Part shown: piece by piece, positions 1 to 6,934 of the stretch
How positions within the stretch are numbered: the first letter of the stretch is position 1
Layout of the letters: every line of letters begins with the position of its first letter
Made by a program: the position numbers and the translations under genes
From: Gammaproteobacteria bacterium
GTDB lineage: Bacteria; Pseudomonadota; Gammaproteobacteria; UBA6429; Thiohalophilaceae
Direction: 5' to 3'
Assembly: GCA_029880425.1 (NCBI GenBank)
Contig: JAOUOK010000007.1
Location: 1 to 13,392 of the forward strand
DNA: 13,392 bases
The notes under the pieces: generated by a model
Databases searched by the model: none
The model's input: only the letters and a program-made list of their open reading frames with translations
Told to the model about the DNA's origin: nothing

Positions 1-1
1 C

Positions 2-670
2 GGTAACCAGTATGCCAACAGTGAAATGGATGATTTTGGTTTTTATATCCAGAAAGGTCTGTATGAAGAGTACCGTATCTTTGGTCTTAAAGGACCGAAA
101 AAAGGCCATGACCTGGGTGAATTTGATACTTACCATAAAGTACGTGGCATGCGCTGGCCAGTGGTTGATGGCAAGGAAACATTATGGCGTTACCGTGAAG
201 GTTATGATCCGTTTGTTAAAAAAGGTTCAGACGTTCAGTTCTACGGTAAGAAAGATGGTAAAGCCAATATCATTTTTGCGCCATATGAACCCGCTGCGGA
301 AAGCCCGGATAAAGAATACGATTTATGGTTATCAACCGGTCGTGTACTTGAACACTGGCATTCAGGTTCAATGACACGTCGTGTGCCAGAATTGTATCGT
401 GCATTCCCTGATGCAGTAATGTATATGCATCCAAATGACGCTAAGAAACGTGGCTTACGCAGGGGTATGGTTGCCAAGGTAGCAAGTCGCCGCGGTGATA
501 TTAGTCTGCGTGTTGAAACACGGGGTCGTAATCGTGTACCTGAAGGACTGGTATTTGTTCCATGGTTTGATGCCGGGCGCTTAATCAACAAACTGACATT
601 AGATGCAACTGATCCCTTATCTAAAGAGACAGACTTCAAAAAATGTGCAGTTAAAGTTGAGAAGGTATAG
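2..670 (+). CDS. napA: Periplasmic nitrate reductase catalytic subunit NapA, C-terminal part (5' end outside window)
   Basis: This is the last ~222 codons of NapA, the periplasmic Mo-bisMGD and [4Fe-4S] subunit that reduces nitrate to nitrite. The reading frame is open from base 2, and the start lies upstream of the window. The visible part matches the C-terminal half of NapA as I remember it from E. coli. Recognisable stretches are KVRGx[25 protein letters not shown], the ETRGRNR segment, and the ending [21 protein letters not shown]. This is the C-terminal cofactor-binding barrel domain of the DMSO reductase superfamily. The N-terminal Tat signal, Fe-S cysteines and Mo-ligating Cys are not in the window. 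The gene ends with TAG 19 bp before napG, so the two are surely co-transcribed. By analogy with E. coli, napD and perhaps napF would lie upstream. No truncation is visible at the 3' end. Confidence 0.97.
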   Translation, partial: GNQYANSEMDDFGFYIQKGLYEEYRIFGLKGPKKGHDLGEFDTYHKVRGMRWPVVDGKETLWRYREGYDPFVKKGSDVQFYGKKDGKANIIFAPYEPAAESPDKEYDLWLSTGRVLEHWHSGSMTRRVPELYRAFPDAVMYMHPNDAKKRGLRRGMVAKVASRRGDISLRVETRGRNRVPEGLVFVPWFDAGRLINKLTLDATDPLSKETDFKKCAVKVEKV

Positions 671-689
671 ATAAAATCTTGTTGTCAAA

Positions 690-1484
690 ATGAATGCAGA
701 AAGTAAACAAGTTAAATCCAGTCGCAGACGGTTTATACAGGATACTGCAAGAACCGTTTGCGGCGTGAGTTTACTGGGTCTTGGTCTGGGTGTTTATTCA
801 CGCCAGACACATTCATTACCGGCAACAGCACTAAGACCACCGGGTGTTAAAAGTGAAGAAGAATTTTTAGCTGCCTGTATTCGTTGTGGTTTATGTGTAC
901 GGGATTGTCCATACGATATTTTAAAGTTAGCCACGTTTTCTGATGAGGCACCACTAGGGACACCCTTTTTCACGGCAAGAAAATTGCCATGTGAAATGTG
1001 TGAAGACATACCTTGCGTAAAAGCATGCCCAACCAGTGCATTGGATCATGATTTAACCAGTATAGATGATGCACGCATGGGACTTGCTGTCATTGTTGAC
1101 CAGGAAACGTGTTTAAACTACCAGGGCTTGCGTTGTGATGTTTGTCACCGGGTCTGCCCGTTAATTAATAAAGCGATTACCCTGGAACCCAGACATAATC
1201 AGCGTAGTGGTAAGCACACCATATTTATACCGGTTGTTCATTCTGACAGTTGTACGGGTTGTGGCGTGTGTGAACGTGCCTGTGTTTTAGAAGAGGCCGC
1301 GATTAAAGTTTTACCGATTAAACTGGCTAAAGGTGAAATAGGCAAGCATTACCGCCTGGGTTGGGAAGAAAAGAAAAAAGCGGGTAAGAGTTTAGTTACA
1401 CCTGACCAGGAACATAAGTACAACTTACCAGAAGGTCTGAAATATGATCATTCCGGTGAAGGTTTAATAAAGGATTCCCGCTAA
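690..1484 (+). CDS. napG: Quinol dehydrogenase ferredoxin subunit NapG (Tat-exported)
   Basis: NapG is a periplasmic protein with four [4Fe-4S] clusters that works with NapH to move electrons from quinol to the NapB/NapA system. The 264-residue product has a twin-arginine signal at residues 11-17 (SRRRFIQ), followed by a hydrophobic stretch to about residue 36. Four cysteine groups follow: C63/66/69/73, C101/104/109/113, C141/149/152/156 and C188/191/194/198. It is slightly longer than E. coli NapG, with extra charged residues at the C-terminus. The ATG has no clear Shine-Dalgarno sequence and lies 19 bp after the napA stop. A TAA in the same frame at 672-674 rules out a longer start, so translational coupling to napA is likely. 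Its stop shares one base with the napH start (TAATG). Confidence 0.96.
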   Translation: MNAESKQVKSSRRRFIQDTARTVCGVSLLGLGLGVYSRQTHSLPATALRPPGVKSEEEFLAACIRCGLCVRDCPYDILKLATFSDEAPLGTPFFTARKLPCEMCEDIPCVKACPTSALDHDLTSIDDARMGLAVIVDQETCLNYQGLRCDVCHRVCPLINKAITLEPRHNQRSGKHTIFIPVVHSDSCTGCGVCERACVLEEAAIKVLPIKLAKGEIGKHYRLGWEEKKKAGKSLVTPDQEHKYNLPEGLKYDHSGEGLIKDSR

Positions 1485-2386
1485 TGAAGGCTAATTTACC
1501 AGCAGATGCAGGTAAAGCTGCCATTGCAGAGAAAGGCTGGTGGCAGGCATATAAGTGGTTAGTGTTAAGACGGTTTAGCCAGCTATCGATAATTGCATTA
1601 TTTTTAGTTGGGCCGTTGCTGGGTTACTGGATCGTGAAAGGTAATTTAACTTCAAGTTTAACCCTGGAAGTATTACCACTGACTGATCCATACATATTAC
1701 TTCAGTCATTTATTGCAGGGCATGAAATCGTAAGTACTGCATTGATTGGCGCAGTAATTGTTACGCTATTTTATCTGTTAGTTGGTGGGCGTGTATTTTG
1801 TTCATGGGTATGCCCGGTAAATATTATAGCTGATGCAGCAGACTGGTTGCGTAGACGCTTTAATATTAAAGGTGGAGCGCGGTTTTCTCCGCAAACACGC
1901 TACTGGATTTTATTGATGACGTTACTTGTAGCTGCACTAACAACATCAATTGCATGGGAGATAGTTAATCCTGTTTCAATAGTACATCGCGGTATTATTT
2001 TTGGTTCAGGTTTTGCTCTAATGGTTGTTGTAAGTATTTTTATATTTGATTTATTAATCAGTCGTAAAGGCTGGTGTGGGCATCTTTGTCCGGTAGGTGC
2101 TTTTTATAGTTTGTTAGGACGTTACAGCTTGTTGCGAGTCACTGCGAACAAGCGTGAACAATGTGATGATTGCATGGATTGTTTCATGGTATGCCCGGAA
2201 GAACAGGTAATTAAGCCTGCGCTTAAAGGGGAAAGTAAAGGAATTGGTCCTGTCATTATGGATATGAATTGTACTAATTGTGGACGTTGTATAGATGTCT
2301 GCGCTAAAGATGTTTTTACATACTCTAATCGTTTTAATAATTCCACGCTGTTTAACGTGGCTAATAAGAAGGAGGTTGCGCCATGA
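1484..2386 (+). CDS. napH: Quinol dehydrogenase membrane subunit NapH
   Basis: NapH is an integral membrane protein that oxidises quinol (menaquinol or ubiquinol) and passes electrons to NapG. The 300-residue product has about four hydrophobic segments, near residues 31-51, 82-102, 138-158 and 171-192. Two family-typical Cys pairs follow membrane segments: CSWVCP at 106-111 and CGHLCP at 198-203. Two C-terminal [4Fe-4S] motifs lie at C227/230/233/237 and C263/266/269/273, expected on the cytoplasmic side. The start overlaps the napG stop by one base. The end overlaps the napB start by four bases (ATGA), which points to translational coupling. The final codons of napH contain a small inverted repeat (CCACG...CGTGG, 2343-2360) and a perfect AAGGAGG ribosome-binding site for napB (2369-2375). 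Confidence 0.96.
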   Translation: MKANLPADAGKAAIAEKGWWQAYKWLVLRRFSQLSIIALFLVGPLLGYWIVKGNLTSSLTLEVLPLTDPYILLQSFIAGHEIVSTALIGAVIVTLFYLLVGGRVFCSWVCPVNIIADAADWLRRRFNIKGGARFSPQTRYWILLMTLLVAALTTSIAWEIVNPVSIVHRGIIFGSGFALMVVVSIFIFDLLISRKGWCGHLCPVGAFYSLLGRYSLLRVTANKREQCDDCMDCFMVCPEEQVIKPALKGESKGIGPVIMDMNCTNCGRCIDVCAKDVFTYSNRFNNSTLFNVANKKEVAP

Positions 2387-2832
2387 AAAGGTCAACTGTA
2401 ATTAATATAGTAATGGTGTTGAGCTTAGGTATTTTTTCTAGTCAGGCTTTTGCAGGAGGGGTTAATTCATTAAGGGGAGCAAATCCACTTGATGAGGCAG
2501 CAAAAGAACCTGCCAAGATGAATATTCAGGATGATCGTGAACCGATTACCCGTGATTACGTACAGCAGCCTCCTTTAATTCCGCATAAGATTAAAGGCTA
2601 CAAAATTAACGTGAAGTTTAACAAGTGTTTAACTTGTCATAGCTGGGCTAATTATAAAGAAGCTAACGCAACAAAAATTAGTCAAACGCACTTTAATGAC
2701 AGGGAAAATAATGTGTTAGCGAATATCGCTGCACGACGTTATTTCTGTACTCAATGCCATGTGCCACAAGTAGATGCAGCTCCATTAGTCGAAAATACGT
2801 TTGATCCACTGAAAACTGTGAAACGTCACTAA
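2383..2832 (+). CDS. napB: Periplasmic nitrate reductase dihaem cytochrome c subunit NapB
   Basis: NapB is the small dihaem cytochrome c that delivers electrons to NapA in the periplasm. The product is 149 residues, the size I expect for the family. It has a Sec signal peptide at residues 1-24 ending in QAFA. The two c-type haem sites are CLTCH at 82-86 and CTQCH at 122-126. Conserved histidines between and before the motifs (for example H68 and H103) are candidates for the distal axial ligands. The start is well supported: AAGGAGG lies 7 bases upstream of the ATG. The gene overlaps napH by 4 bp, and napC begins 48 bp downstream. Cytochrome c maturation genes are not in the window. Confidence 0.96.
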   Translation: MKRSTVINIVMVLSLGIFSSQAFAGGVNSLRGANPLDEAAKEPAKMNIQDDREPITRDYVQQPPLIPHKIKGYKINVKFNKCLTCHSWANYKEANATKISQTHFNDRENNVLANIAARRYFCTQCHVPQVDAAPLVENTFDPLKTVKRH

Positions 2833-2880
2833 ATATTAATTTAGTTTCAATTTATGAAGTTAAAAGAGAAGGATTGAATA

Positions 2881-3498
2881 ATGAAAAATTACAGCAATAA
2901 AAAAGGCCGGCTCGAGGAGATAATGGCCTTTCTTAAAAAACCGACAGCCAAGTATTCACTGGGTACATTACTGATTGTAGGTTTTGTCACTGGTATTATT
3001 TTCTGGGGTGGGTTTAATACCGCGATGGAAATGACAAATAATGAAGAGTTTTGTATTTCATGTCATGAAATGCGTGACTATGTTTACGAGGAATATAAAG
3101 ACTCCGTTCATTACTCAAACAGAACAGGGGTCAGGGCCACATGTCCTGATTGCCATGTACCAAAAGAATGGACCTATAAAGTTGTTCGTAAAATTCAGGC
3201 AACAAATGAACTTTGGCACAAGGCACTGGGTTCGATTGATACACCTGAAAAATTCGAGAAAAAACGTTTAAAGCTTGCGCAAAATGTATGGAAAGCAATG
3301 AAGAAAACAGATTCTCGTGAATGTCGAAATTGCCATGATTATAAATCTATGGATTATACTGAGCAGGGTCGTCGTTCAATGAAGCAACATTCAAAAGGGC
3401 TTGATAAGGGTAAAACCTGCATTGATTGTCATAAAGGGATTGCTCACTCATTACCTGCAATGTATGAAGTTGATCCAAGTGCAGCAGTAGGACATTAA
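2881..3498 (+). CDS. napC: NapC/NirT-family membrane-anchored tetrahaem cytochrome c, quinol dehydrogenase
   Basis: NapC takes electrons from quinol in the membrane and passes them to NapB. The 205-residue product has a charged N-terminus and one uncleaved membrane anchor at about residues 25-45. A periplasmic domain follows with four CXXCH haem sites: CISCH (58-62), CPDCH (88-92), CRNCH (148-152) and CIDCH (180-184). The CISCHEM context at the first haem, and the LWHKALGSIDTPEKFE segment after the second, are typical of the NapC/NirT family. A ribosome-binding site (AGAAGGA) precedes the ATG. NapC and NapGH are both present, so two quinol-oxidising routes to NapAB are available, as in E. coli. 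It appears to be the last gene of the operon; the next gene is convergent. Confidence 0.96.
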   Translation: MKNYSNKKGRLEEIMAFLKKPTAKYSLGTLLIVGFVTGIIFWGGFNTAMEMTNNEEFCISCHEMRDYVYEEYKDSVHYSNRTGVRATCPDCHVPKEWTYKVVRKIQATNELWHKALGSIDTPEKFEKKRLKLAQNVWKAMKKTDSRECRNCHDYKSMDYTEQGRRSMKQHSKGLDKGKTCIDCHKGIAHSLPAMYEVDPSAAVGH

Positions 3499-3527
3499 AA
3501 ACAAAACATCTGGAAGTTGTATTTAGT

Positions 3528-3574
3528 CTTTAGAGACAGGCATATTTACATTGTTTGCCTGGCTCTAAAGCCAG
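3528..3574 (+). terminator. Two overlapping, mutually exclusive hairpins downstream of napC
   Basis: Thirty bases after the napC stop, CTTTAGAG (3528-3535) pairs with CTCTAAAG (3563-3570), and CAGGCA (3537-3542) pairs with TGCCTG (3556-3561). This gives a 14-bp stem interrupted by one A/G mismatch with a 13-base loop. The bases of its right arm can instead form a compact hairpin with what follows: CTGGCT (3559-3564), loop CTAA, AGCCAG (3569-3574). Neither stem is followed by a clear U-run. This may therefore be a Rho-type end or an mRNA 3'-stabilising structure rather than a standard intrinsic terminator. Confidence 0.5.
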
Positions 3575-3768
3575 CTTGTATAACATTGTTAATAGTCATT
3601 TAAATCGCATTAATTTCACGCCTAAAATCTAAAGCTTTTCGCGCAATTACCATTAATAAAGTTAGAATATAATATAAACGGTAACCATTATAAATAATGT
3701 CGTTTTTAAATAAACGGACCCTTTCGAAGAACTGTCCAGATTACGTCAGCCATTTAAAATAAAATTAT
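3575..3768. other. AT-rich convergent intergenic spacer
   Basis: This stretch lies between the convergent napC and histidine kinase genes and holds no convincing reading frame. The only structure seen is a weak inverted repeat near 3698-3720 (GTCGTTT against AAACGGAC, with a bulge). It could end transcription of the kinase operon on the minus strand. A TATAAT-like hexamer occurs in the AT-rich run near 3668-3677, but no gene follows it and it lacks a convincing -35. Confidence 0.4.
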
Positions 3769-5100
3769 CTAATCCTGTAAATTAATAAGTATTTTTGCCC
3801 CGTCCATGCTGCTTTTTGATATTTCCATTGAAGCGTTATAAAGTAATAACATATCATTTACCATGGCAAGCCCGAGGCCATGACCGGGGGTTGACTGATC
3901 TGCACGTTTACCGCGCAACAAAATCAGTTCGCGCTGTTCACTGCTTATCCCAGGACCATTATCTTCAATAATTAGCTGGAGCTGGCGGTTATGCTTGTTT
4001 GCACTAAGCCTTACCTGGTTAGTGCACCACTTGTAAGCATTTTCAATTAAATTACCCAGCATCTCAAAAAGATCGCCTTCATCCATTTTTATATTGATGT
4101 TGCCCGGGATATTTATTTGTGCAGTAACATTTTTATCTTTATAGACTTTATCAAGAGTATTAATGATTTTTTCAGCAATCGGACGAATTGAAATCGCCTC
4201 GGAAAACTGCAGTTGTCCAACTGTTGATGCACGTTGTAATTGATACTCAACAATTTCATTAATGGTTTTAAGTTGTTCTAAGGCTGTGTCTTTATCTTTT
4301 GACTCAGTGCTGCTAAATATTCCCTGTAGCACTGCAAGAGGTGTTTTCAGACTATGCGCCATGTTACCCAGGGCATCACGGTATCGTCTTAATTGATTTT
4401 GTGAAGAATCAAGAAGTTGGTTAAGATTTTGTGTTAACGGGGTTATTTCTTTCGGATAATCTGTAGCCAAGCGTTTCTTTTGGCCGTTCTCAATTTTTAG
4501 CAGGTCATCGGCAACATAGCGTAACGGTTTAAGACCCCAGTTTAAAATTATAGTTTGAATAATTATTAGCAGAACACTCACCCCAGCCAGCCAGCTCCAG
4601 AGTTCTTTTCTAAAAAGATTAACTTGTGAACTTAAAACATTTTTATTTTCCGCGACGTGGAATATATATGTTTGTTCATTATTATCTGTAAACCATTGTG
4701 TGCTGAAGGTGACTAAAGTGTAGTTGCCTGCATTTTGTGTTATTTCTGAAAAAGAAAACTCCCCCATTTTTTTGTTGCGTATAAAGGGTAAGTTAATATT
4801 GAGCATGGATTTTGATTGCCAAACCACTTCATTATCTTTAGTCGTCACTCGCGCATGTAAAGTGGATTCTGAAAGGTTTAAGCGTGGCTCTGTCATCTCA
4901 TCAGGGAGTTGAAACTTATCATTTTCATCAAGCTCTGCAGCAGCCAATAATGAATATATTTGGGTGCGTAAATTTTCCTGCTGTAGATTATTAATGTTAG
5001 TGCGGAAGGCTTTGTCGAGTATCATTCCGGTTAATCCCATAAAAAGCGCCAGTATAATCAGCGCTGATAATAATATGCGGCTATGAATCGAATAATTCAT
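3769..5100 (-). CDS. Sensor histidine kinase, PhoQ-like
   Basis: This is a membrane-bound sensor kinase that would phosphorylate the response regulator encoded just upstream. The 443-residue product has a first membrane helix at about 9-28, a periplasmic sensor region of about 140 residues, and a second helix at about 168-187. A HAMP-like linker follows. The H-box (NMAHSLKTPLAVLQG) has H249 as the phospho-acceptor. The ATPase domain has an N-box (LGNLIENAYKW, 348-358), a G1 box (DNGPGI, 380-385) and a G2 box (GHGLGLAMV, 407-415). The H-box and N-box context is that of the PhoQ group. The sensor region has an acidic stretch (residues 56-71, several D and E), comparable in idea to the divalent-cation patch of PhoQ, but the ligand is not known. 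Its start overlaps the regulator stop by 4 bp (ATGA), so the pair is co-translated. It is the last gene of its operon. Confidence 0.93.
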   Translation of the reverse strand: MNYSIHSRILLSALIILALFMGLTGMILDKAFRTNINNLQQENLRTQIYSLLAAAELDENDKFQLPDEMTEPRLNLSESTLHARVTTKDNEVVWQSKSMLNINLPFIRNKKMGEFSFSEITQNAGNYTLVTFSTQWFTDNNEQTYIFHVAENKNVLSSQVNLFRKELWSWLAGVSVLLIIIQTIILNWGLKPLRYVADDLLKIENGQKKRLATDYPKEITPLTQNLNQLLDSSQNQLRRYRDALGNMAHSLKTPLAVLQGIFSSTESKDKDTALEQLKTINEIVEYQLQRASTVGQLQFSEAISIRPIAEKIINTLDKVYKDKNVTAQINIPGNINIKMDEGDLFEMLGNLIENAYKWCTNQVRLSANKHNRQLQLIIEDNGPGISSEQRELILLRGKRADQSTPGHGLGLAMVNDMLLLYNASMEISKSSMDGAKILINLQD

Positions 5101-5795
5101 GATAGCTTCGATTCTTCAGTACGTGGCGTTAAGTTCCAGCGATACCCACGACCACGTAAGGTTTCAATTGGTTTTAATTGTCCGTTGGGATCGAGTTTTT
5201 TTCTTAAACGACCAATAAAAACCTCAATAACATTACTGTCACGGTCAAAGTCCTGGTCATAAATATGTTCAGTCAGCTCAGTTTTAGAAATCACTTTGTC
5301 AGAATTCATCACCAGGTATTCAATAACCTTGTATTCATAGGCAGTAAGTTCAAGTTCTTGCTGATTTTGCAAAACGGTTTGTTGCGAAATATTTATAGTT
5401 AAGCCATCAAATTGAATAGTGGGTTGACTAACACCGGCTGCACGGCGCAACAGCGCCCGTGTTCGTGCAAGTAATTCTTCGTTATGGAAAGGTTTAACAA
5501 GGTAATCATCCGCACCGGCTTCTAAACCTTCCACTTTATCCTGCCACTTACCACGTGCAGTTAATATAAGGACAGGGAACGTTTTACCTTGTTTACGCCA
5601 ATTTTGAATAACTTCAATCCCCGATATTTCGGGTAGACCAAGGTCAACAATAGCAAGGTCAAAAGGATATTCCATGCCCATGAATAAGCCGCTACGTCCA
5701 TCTTCGGCACTGTCAACTGCATAGCCTTGCTGTTGCAGGTACTGATGTAGCTGTTCTCTTATATGAGGTTCATCTTCAATGATTAATAAACGCAT
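5097..5795 (-). CDS. OmpR/PhoB-family response regulator, PhoP-like
   Basis: This DNA-binding response regulator is the partner of the PhoQ-like kinase. The 232-residue product has an N-terminal receiver domain at about 1-115. It shows acidic pocket residues E7 and D8, phosphorylation site D51 (IVDLGLP), the switch Thr at 79 (ILTARG) and conserved K101 (LVKPF). A winged-helix domain of the OmpR type spans about 128-222 (LTAYEYKVIEYL, VIEVFIGRLRKKL, TLRGRGYRW). The start lies 5 bp after the stop of the PepSY-like gene, and the stop overlaps the kinase start by 4 bp, which makes a clear three-gene operon. OmpR-family regulators bind direct repeats about 11 bp apart. Such repeats occur at 6829-6845, before the neighbouring glycine-zipper gene. 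Confidence 0.95.
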   Translation of the reverse strand: MRLLIIEDEPHIREQLHQYLQQQGYAVDSAEDGRSGLFMGMEYPFDLAIVDLGLPEISGIEVIQNWRKQGKTFPVLILTARGKWQDKVEGLEAGADDYLVKPFHNEELLARTRALLRRAAGVSQPTIQFDGLTINISQQTVLQNQQELELTAYEYKVIEYLVMNSDKVISKTELTEHIYDQDFDRDSNVIEVFIGRLRKKLDPNGQLKPIETLRGRGYRWNLTPRTEESKLS

Positions 5796-5800
5796 GATAT

Positions 5801-6067
5801 TTATTGAGCAGTGACTTTAAAGACCCGGACTTTACCCGATGGTAAGAGTACTTTTATCTTATGAATTTTCTGGCCATTTTGATTGATGGTTTTAGTGGAA
5901 AGAATACGACCACCTGTCTTTTGCTTAATTGATTCTACTGCAGCACCGAGGCCCTGTTTGCTTTGAGCTAATTGAATATTCGGGGAGTGTAAAGGATTTG
6001 CCTTGCTTACCGGGCTTAATAGCGCTGTAAAAATAATAAGCACAGAGATAAATAATGTAGGTTTCAT
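5801..6067 (-). CDS. Small secreted PepSY-like protein, first gene of the two-component operon
   Basis: The 88-residue product has a signal peptide at about residues 1-23. A short domain follows at about 40-88: LGAAVESIKQKTGGRILSTK, then strands IHKIKVLLPSGKVRVFKV. This helix-plus-hairpin pattern is that of the PepSY family, whose members occur next to envelope-sensing two-component systems in many proteobacteria. It would act in the periplasm, perhaps by modulating the sensor domain of the kinase; that role is inferred from context only. A ribosome-binding site (AGGAAAG) precedes the ATG. The stop is 5 bp from the regulator start. A perfect 13-bp inverted repeat lies 30 bp upstream of the start. 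Confidence 0.85.
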   Translation of the reverse strand: MKPTLFISVLIIFTALLSPVSKANPLHSPNIQLAQSKQGLGAAVESIKQKTGGRILSTKTINQNGQKIHKIKVLLPSGKVRVFKVTAQ

Positions 6068-6097
6068 TTGTTCTTTCCTGCATGCTCAGGTTGATTT

Positions 6098-6131
6098 AAG
6101 TATGGAACAGGTAATACGCTGTTCCATACTT
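6098..6131. repeat. Perfect 13-bp inverted repeat with 8-base spacer
   Basis: AAGTATGGAACAG (6098-6110) and CTGTTCCATACTT (6119-6131) are exact reverse complements separated by GTAATACG. The repeat lies between the glycine-zipper gene and the PepSY-regulator-kinase operon, ending 30 bp before the PepSY start codon. It could be a transcription terminator or RNA-stability hairpin for the upstream gene, although neither side has a proper T-run. It could also be a dyad operator for the operon. The sequence alone does not decide this. Confidence 0.6.
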
Positions 6132-6175
6132 TAAGGATAACCAAGCCATGCATAATTCACCAGAAATATTGTATA

Positions 6176-6763
6176 TCAATGGTTTGCTACGGCATTTCCG
6201 ATAATGGCACCAAAAATTGCACCACCAACTGTTGCGCCTGGATCACCATGGCTGGCATGGTTAGCAATCGATGAACCGATAATACTACCTGCAACAACAG
6301 GTACGAATTTGTTGCCGTGTGAGTGACTGCTATATGTTACGTTGTAGGAAGGTGCAACATAACGAGCAGGGCGGTAATTATGACGATATTCACGATGTAA
6401 TTCGCGTTTTAATGCACGTCGATATGCACGATCACGATACATTTGTTTTACTGCGCGGCGATATGCTCGGTCACGACGTACTTGTTTCATGGCATGACGA
6501 CGCTCATGTTTCAGGTAATGGCGTTTCCAGTTTGAATGTTTCCAGTGTGGACGTTTTACGTGATCATATAAATGATTACCACGTTGCTGGCGATGCATGC
6601 GGTAATGCTTGTCAAAACGATTAAATTGTTTTGCCTGCTGTTTTTGTGAATACCTGTCAGCCCTGTCATTGTCACGTTGACGATCGGTGTCAGCCTGGCT
6701 AACAGAAATACCTGCGAGTGAAATCGCGATGATACCAATAGTTGTTTTAATAATATTTTTCAT
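6176..6763 (-). CDS. Secreted Arg/Lys/His-rich protein with C-terminal glycine-zipper segment
   Basis: The 195-residue product has a signal peptide at about residues 1-24 (ending SQA). A very basic central region follows at about 27-134, rich in Arg, Lys, His and Tyr. Within it a 13-residue unit is repeated: DRAYRRA occurs at 98-104 and again at 111-117. The C-terminal part (152-195) is a glycine-zipper type membrane-interacting segment with two related halves, IIGSSIANH and IIGNAVANH. The family resembles glycine-zipper 2TM-domain envelope proteins, but I do not recognise a named member and the function is unknown. AAGGAG lies 7 bases before the ATG. A candidate promoter with direct repeats lies upstream, and the two-component operon follows on the same strand after 108 bp, which suggests that the gene is a target of, or partner to, that system. 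Confidence 0.85.
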   Translation of the reverse strand: MKNIIKTTIGIIAISLAGISVSQADTDRQRDNDRADRYSQKQQAKQFNRFDKHYRMHRQQRGNHLYDHVKRPHWKHSNWKRHYLKHERRHAMKQVRRDRAYRRAVKQMYRDRAYRRALKRELHREYRHNYRPARYVAPSYNVTYSSHSHGNKFVPVVAGSIIGSSIANHASHGDPGATVGGAIFGAIIGNAVANH

Positions 6764-6811
6764 TGTGGTTCTCCTTATTTAATTTCGTAGCTTTTGTAGC
6801 TGTTATGGAGA

Positions 6812-6855
6812 ACTATAGTCAGGTGAAGCTGAACTAAAGCTGAACCAGTCTGAAG
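6812..6855 (-). promoter_or_regulatory. Candidate response-regulator-controlled promoter of the glycine-zipper gene
   Basis: Read on the minus strand, GTTCAG (6845-6840), CTTTA, GTTCAG (6834-6829) form a 6-N5-6 direct repeat, 11 bp apart. A third similar unit, CTTCAG (6855-6850), lies 10 bp further upstream. A -10-like TATAGT lies at 6817-6812. The -35 position, about 17 bp upstream, is poor and falls inside the repeats. Direct repeats overlapping a weak -35 are the usual layout for activation by OmpR-family regulators such as PhoP or PmrA. That the adjacent regulator binds here is an inference. Confidence 0.5.
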
Positions 6856-6870
6856 ATAATCAAAAAAATA

Positions 6871-6908
6871 AAAAAAACCGCCTGCTATTGCTAACAGGCG
6901 GCTTTTTT
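6871..6908 (-). terminator. Strong intrinsic terminator after soeC (bidirectional in shape)
   Basis: The stem CCGCCTG (6878-6884) and CAGGCGG (6895-6901) is GC-rich with a 10-base loop. On the minus strand it is followed by seven U residues and then more U-rich sequence. On the plus strand it is followed by a C and six T residues. It starts 34 bases after the soeC stop and should end the soeABC transcript. Confidence 0.92.
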
Positions 6909-6934
6909 ATTGTATTAACAATAACTTAGTAAAA

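Noticed and set aside
12..374. Overlapping plus-strand frame inside napA
   Set aside because: It is a shadow of the napA frame; the napA protein is unmistakable.
6319..6624. 101-codon plus-strand frame antisense to the glycine-zipper gene
   Set aside because: It arises from the repetitive Arg/His codons on the other strand. The minus-strand protein has a signal peptide and a good ribosome-binding site.
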